The notes beneath the pieces were generated by a model. The model saw only the letters and a list, made by a program, of their open reading frames with translations, was not told the origin of the DNA and did no database searches. Position numbers and translations under genes: made by a program. Positions 61,776 to 64,000 of a stretch of 64,000 nt of DNA are shown here, piece by piece; the stretch's first letter is position 1, and every line of letters starts with the position of its first letter. The DNA is from Lacrimispora amygdalina (GTDB taxonomy: Bacteria > Bacillota > Clostridia > Lachnospirales > Lachnospiraceae), in the NCBI RefSeq assembly GCF_003432035.1, contig NZ_QOHO01000003.1:34539-98538 (forward strand). Reading direction: 5' to 3'.

Positions 61776-63602
61776 TCAAAAATTCGGAAGCCCCTTACAT
61801 TTTTTATAATATGTTTTGGCATACCGGTACATGATTATGGTGTATTCGCCAAATTCCTCCCCCAGAAAAGCCTTATAAATAGCCCAAAGGCTCCATAAAA
61901 ATCCACCAAGGGCCATATAGGCATAAACAGTGAACCGTTCCTCGGTGGTCGGATTCCGTTGAAGATATATCTCGATAAGCCGGTCAGTTTCTTCTTCATT
62001 ATAATAAGAATATATAGCGCACATGGAAATATCAACAAGAGGATCACACATACCGGCATATTCCCAGTCTATCAGACGGACCGTTCCATCCGGAAGCATA
62101 AGGAAGTTGTCCACCACCGTATCCAGATGGGACAGAACCTTTTTATGCCCCAGCCTGTCTAAATTCTGTAAAAGTTCAGCCATCTGACTGCGGATCTCAG
62201 AATAATCCTCAAAGGGGACAGCTCCATACCGCCTGCAGAGATTTTCATAAAAATCAATTCGTTCCTGGAAATCAAAGCTGTGGGAAACTTCGATTCCCGA
62301 ATTATGAAATTCCCGTACAAGTGCCATGCAGCGGCTGATCTCCTTTAAACTGTCAGGGTTGGCATTATGGGCACCCTCATAAAACTCCGCAATCTTATAT
62401 CCGGATTCTCCATTAAAATAAATAACCTTTTCCGTAATATCATATTGAGAAAGAGCATCGTAAACCGATTTCTCCTGCTGCCTGTTAATCAGCAGTTCCG
62501 TACCAGGTCCGGGAATCCTGCAGATATAATGCCGGTCCTTAATCTTAAACAGAAAGGATTTGTTAGTCATACCTGCTTTTAAACATCTGATTTCTGTAAT
62601 GTCAGATTCCGGAACAGCAAAAACTTTGGAAACCAGCTCCAGAGCTTCATTGTCAGAGCGGTGCTGGTACTTGATATCGAACCGCCGAAGCTCTTCCAGA
62701 TTCTCAAATTCATAAACCTCATCAGCCGGTCTCCGGTTGATATACAGTTCGATTTCACGGCCTGCTTCAGAGATTTCAGGAAGTCGTTTTGCAGCTTCGC
62801 CTGAGAGCATTTCCATTAAGACATTTTCCCAATAAAACTGCTCAGTTCCAGGAATCTCATAATAAGCTTCCAGAACAGGCAGAAACTGATCTGAGAAGGA
62901 TTTGGAGAAAAATACAGGTCCGTACATCACCCATTTGTCCTGCCCCCCAACTGTCACGTTTAAAATGCGTCCCTTCTTATTATAATCAAAACACCATTCA
63001 GAAGTTTCTCCTTCCATATAAGAAGAGGAGTACCAGGCGCCACCTTCGTAGGCATGATACATATTATGGCGCATCCAGTTATCTGAAGAAAGGAGATACA
63101 TATTTCTGTTCCTAAATAATTCTCTGGCGTGGTATATGGTAGCCAAAGTATTCTTCTTAGAGTATTCAGGATTGTAAAGAAGTCTGACCTTATATTTATC
63201 TATAAGGTATTCAAACTTTTCTTTCAGATATCCGACTACGATTGTGATGTCAGTGATACCTGCCTCATGCAGCTGCCGGATCTGGCGCTCGATCATGCGC
63301 TCGCCAAATACTTCTAAAAGACCCTTAGGGGTCTCGAAGGTCAGAGGAACAAAACGGGACCCGAAGCCGGCCGCAATAATTACTGCTCCATCCACCTTAT
63401 GCTGGTCAAGAAGAGTCCTGCCGGCTGGAAGCAGTTCATATGATTCATTCATTTTACCAGGTGCTATCAGTTCTTTTTCTATACAGTCCTTTACCAGGCT
63501 GTTTGCAGTTCCAAGAGAAACCATAAGTTCCTGAGAGATCTCTCTTTGTGTGACTGCCGGATTTTCCAAAACAAGACGGCAGATAATAACATTACGATTC
63601 AT
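61776..63602 (-). CDS. HTH / choline-phosphate cytidylyltransferase / choline kinase fusion
   Basis: 608 aa in three parts. Residues 5-66 look like a winged helix (LENPAVTQREISQELMVSLG). Residues 71-300 form a LicC-type nucleotidyltransferase with AVIIAAGFGSRFVPLT and TPKGLLEVFGERMIERQIRQ. Residues 310-600 form a LicA-type kinase with KAGMTNKSFLFKIKDRHYIC, SHLDTVVDNF (Asp494, Asn499) and RLIDWEYAG (Asp512). It would phosphorylate choline and activate it to CDP-choline for decorating a wall or glycan polymer. The neighbouring choline-binding proteins agree. No LicD transferase gene lies in the window. GGAGG precedes the ATG. Confidence 0.92.
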   Translation of the reverse strand: MNRNVIICRLVLENPAVTQREISQELMVSLGTANSLVKDCIEKELIAPGKMNESYELLPAGRTLLDQHKVDGAVIIAAGFGSRFVPLTFETPKGLLEVFGERMIERQIRQLHEAGITDITIVVGYLKEKFEYLIDKYKVRLLYNPEYSKKNTLATIYHARELFRNRNMYLLSSDNWMRHNMYHAYEGGAWYSSSYMEGETSEWCFDYNKKGRILNVTVGGQDKWVMYGPVFFSKSFSDQFLPVLEAYYEIPGTEQFYWENVLMEMLSGEAAKRLPEISEAGREIELYINRRPADEVYEFENLEELRRFDIKYQHRSDNEALELVSKVFAVPESDITEIRCLKAGMTNKSFLFKIKDRHYICRIPGPGTELLINRQQEKSVYDALSQYDITEKVIYFNGESGYKIAEFYEGAHNANPDSLKEISRCMALVREFHNSGIEVSHSFDFQERIDFYENLCRRYGAVPFEDYSEIRSQMAELLQNLDRLGHKKVLSHLDTVVDNFLMLPDGTVRLIDWEYAGMCDPLVDISMCAIYSYYNEEETDRLIEIYLQRNPTTEERFTVYAYMALGGFLWSLWAIYKAFLGEEFGEYTIIMYRYAKTYYKKCKGLPNF

Positions 63603-63679
63603 ATTAATTTAACCTCCACATACAGTAAATTGAGTTTGATTATGCGTTCAAAAAAATATTAGTCCATATTTATATGAAC

Positions 63680-63707
63680 ATTATACCATTGAACTGGTAA
63701 AAATCAA
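63680..63707 (-). promoter_or_regulatory. Promoter of the LicC-LicA fusion gene
   Basis: On the minus strand: TTGATT (63707-63702), a 16-base spacer and TATAAT (63685-63680), about 78 bases before the ATG. The intervening leader is AT-rich. Confidence 0.62.
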
Positions 63708-63709
63708 TA

Positions 63710-64000
63710 GATGATTGGCGCTGGAAAAGGCGTAAATAACACCGATAAAATAAGACTTTCCACCAAAAAACGAAGCTATGTATTTTTAAAAAACAATTTT
63801 TCTTAAAAAAAGCCATTTCGTAATATTTACGTAAGAAAATGAACAGATAAATGTTATAGCATTTTTACAAAATATGTATTATAATGTTCCATGTGATGGA
63901 GGAATTGATAGCTTCTTCCGGAATTGTAAATATTTTTTTGAATTTGCAAAATATGCAAAAAAAGTAAAAAAAGTATTGATAATTTCCATTATAGGAAGAA
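63710..64000. other. AT-rich intergenic end of the window
   Basis: The last 290 bases hold no convincing gene. A TATAAT at 63880-63885 could be a plus-strand -10 box, but no -35 box fits. A short frame after GATGGAGG (63895-63902) runs only about 20 codons to a stop. The region probably belongs to the leader of a gene beyond the window. Confidence 0.5.

Noticed and set aside
63895..63973. Short frame after GGAGG near the right end
   Set aside because: Only about 20 codons, AT-driven composition, no recognisable sequence and no matching promoter.
1..64000. tRNA, rRNA, transposase, integrase or prophage genes
   Set aside because: I looked for cloverleaf and CCA ends, rRNA-like sequence and DDE or tyrosine-recombinase motifs and saw none; the clusters show no obvious mobile-element boundary apart from the inverted repeat at 34429.

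Overview
The window looks like chromosomal DNA of a low-to-medium GC Gram-positive anaerobe of the Clostridia, most likely Lachnospiraceae (Lacrimispora or Clostridium saccharolyticum-like). The grounds are strong AGGAGG ribosome-binding sites, sigma-A promoters with 17-bp spacers, YesM/YesN-type two-component genes, a class B sortase, GH25 and YkuD enzymes with choline-binding (CW) repeats, a 554-aa LeuA, and a BTAD-type regulator. Family names come from reading motifs by eye; no database search was possible. Almost everything in the window concerns building, exporting, decorating or anchoring cell-surface glycans.

Layout. (1) 1-9513: a cellulose-synthase-like exopolysaccharide operon with a DUF2334 deacetylase-like protein (5' end outside the window), a processive GT2 synthase (BcsA-like), a BcsB-like partner, a large GT-C-type membrane protein broken by a one-base frameshift, a thioredoxin-GH8 fusion, and UDP-GlcNAc 2-epimerase. 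(2) 9567-18102: housekeeping and stress genes, namely methylglyoxal synthase with a BTAD regulator on the minus strand, sortase B, GlmM, an XpaC-TelA pair and LeuA. (3) 18167-34419: a surface-glycan cluster with UDP-galactopyranose mutase, many GT2/GT8 transferases, a DegT aminotransferase with an ATP-grasp ligase, a minus-strand L,D-transpeptidase, two Wzx-like flippases, a polyprenol-phosphate-sugar module (DPM1-like GT2, DUF2304, DUF2142), and an orphan ureidoglycine aminohydrolase. (4) 34549-43866: a sugar-sensing and uptake locus with a membrane-anchored sugar-binding protein, YesM kinase, YesN regulator, two lipoprotein sugar-binding proteins, and a ChvE/GguA/GguB-type ABC importer. (5) 43914-44523: an intergenic stretch that holds a compact type I toxin-antitoxin-like locus encoding a 22-aa holin-like peptide. 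(6) 44524-58472: a second glycan operon with RfbC, a Wzm/Wzt ABC exporter whose Wzt has a C-terminal extension, a methyltransferase, a 1037-aa kinase/coiled-coil/GT2/GT4 protein, a complete GDP-D-glycero-D-manno-heptose pathway, two GT-C-like membrane proteins and a GtrB-like transferase. (7) 58600-63602, minus strand: a choline module with a GH25 lysozyme carrying about 14 CW repeats, a CW-repeat protein, and an HTH-LicC-LicA fusion that would make CDP-choline.

How the parts work together. Region 1 would make and export a beta-linked polymer. Regions 3 and 6 would make separate lipid-linked glycans, one exported by flippases and one by an ABC transporter. The Wzt extension followed by a methyltransferase and a kinase/coiled-coil protein resembles the WbdD chain-termination logic of E. 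coli O8/O9a, split differently. Region 7 would supply phosphocholine and the proteins that bind it. The most notable items are the split WbdD-like terminator in a Gram-positive, the heptose pathway, the type I toxin-antitoxin locus, the frameshifted GT-C gene, a minus-strand 16-aa ORF with consensus expression signals, a 10-bp tandem repeat next to a ribosome-binding site, and a recurrent TTTACT-N17 promoter through the glycan cluster.
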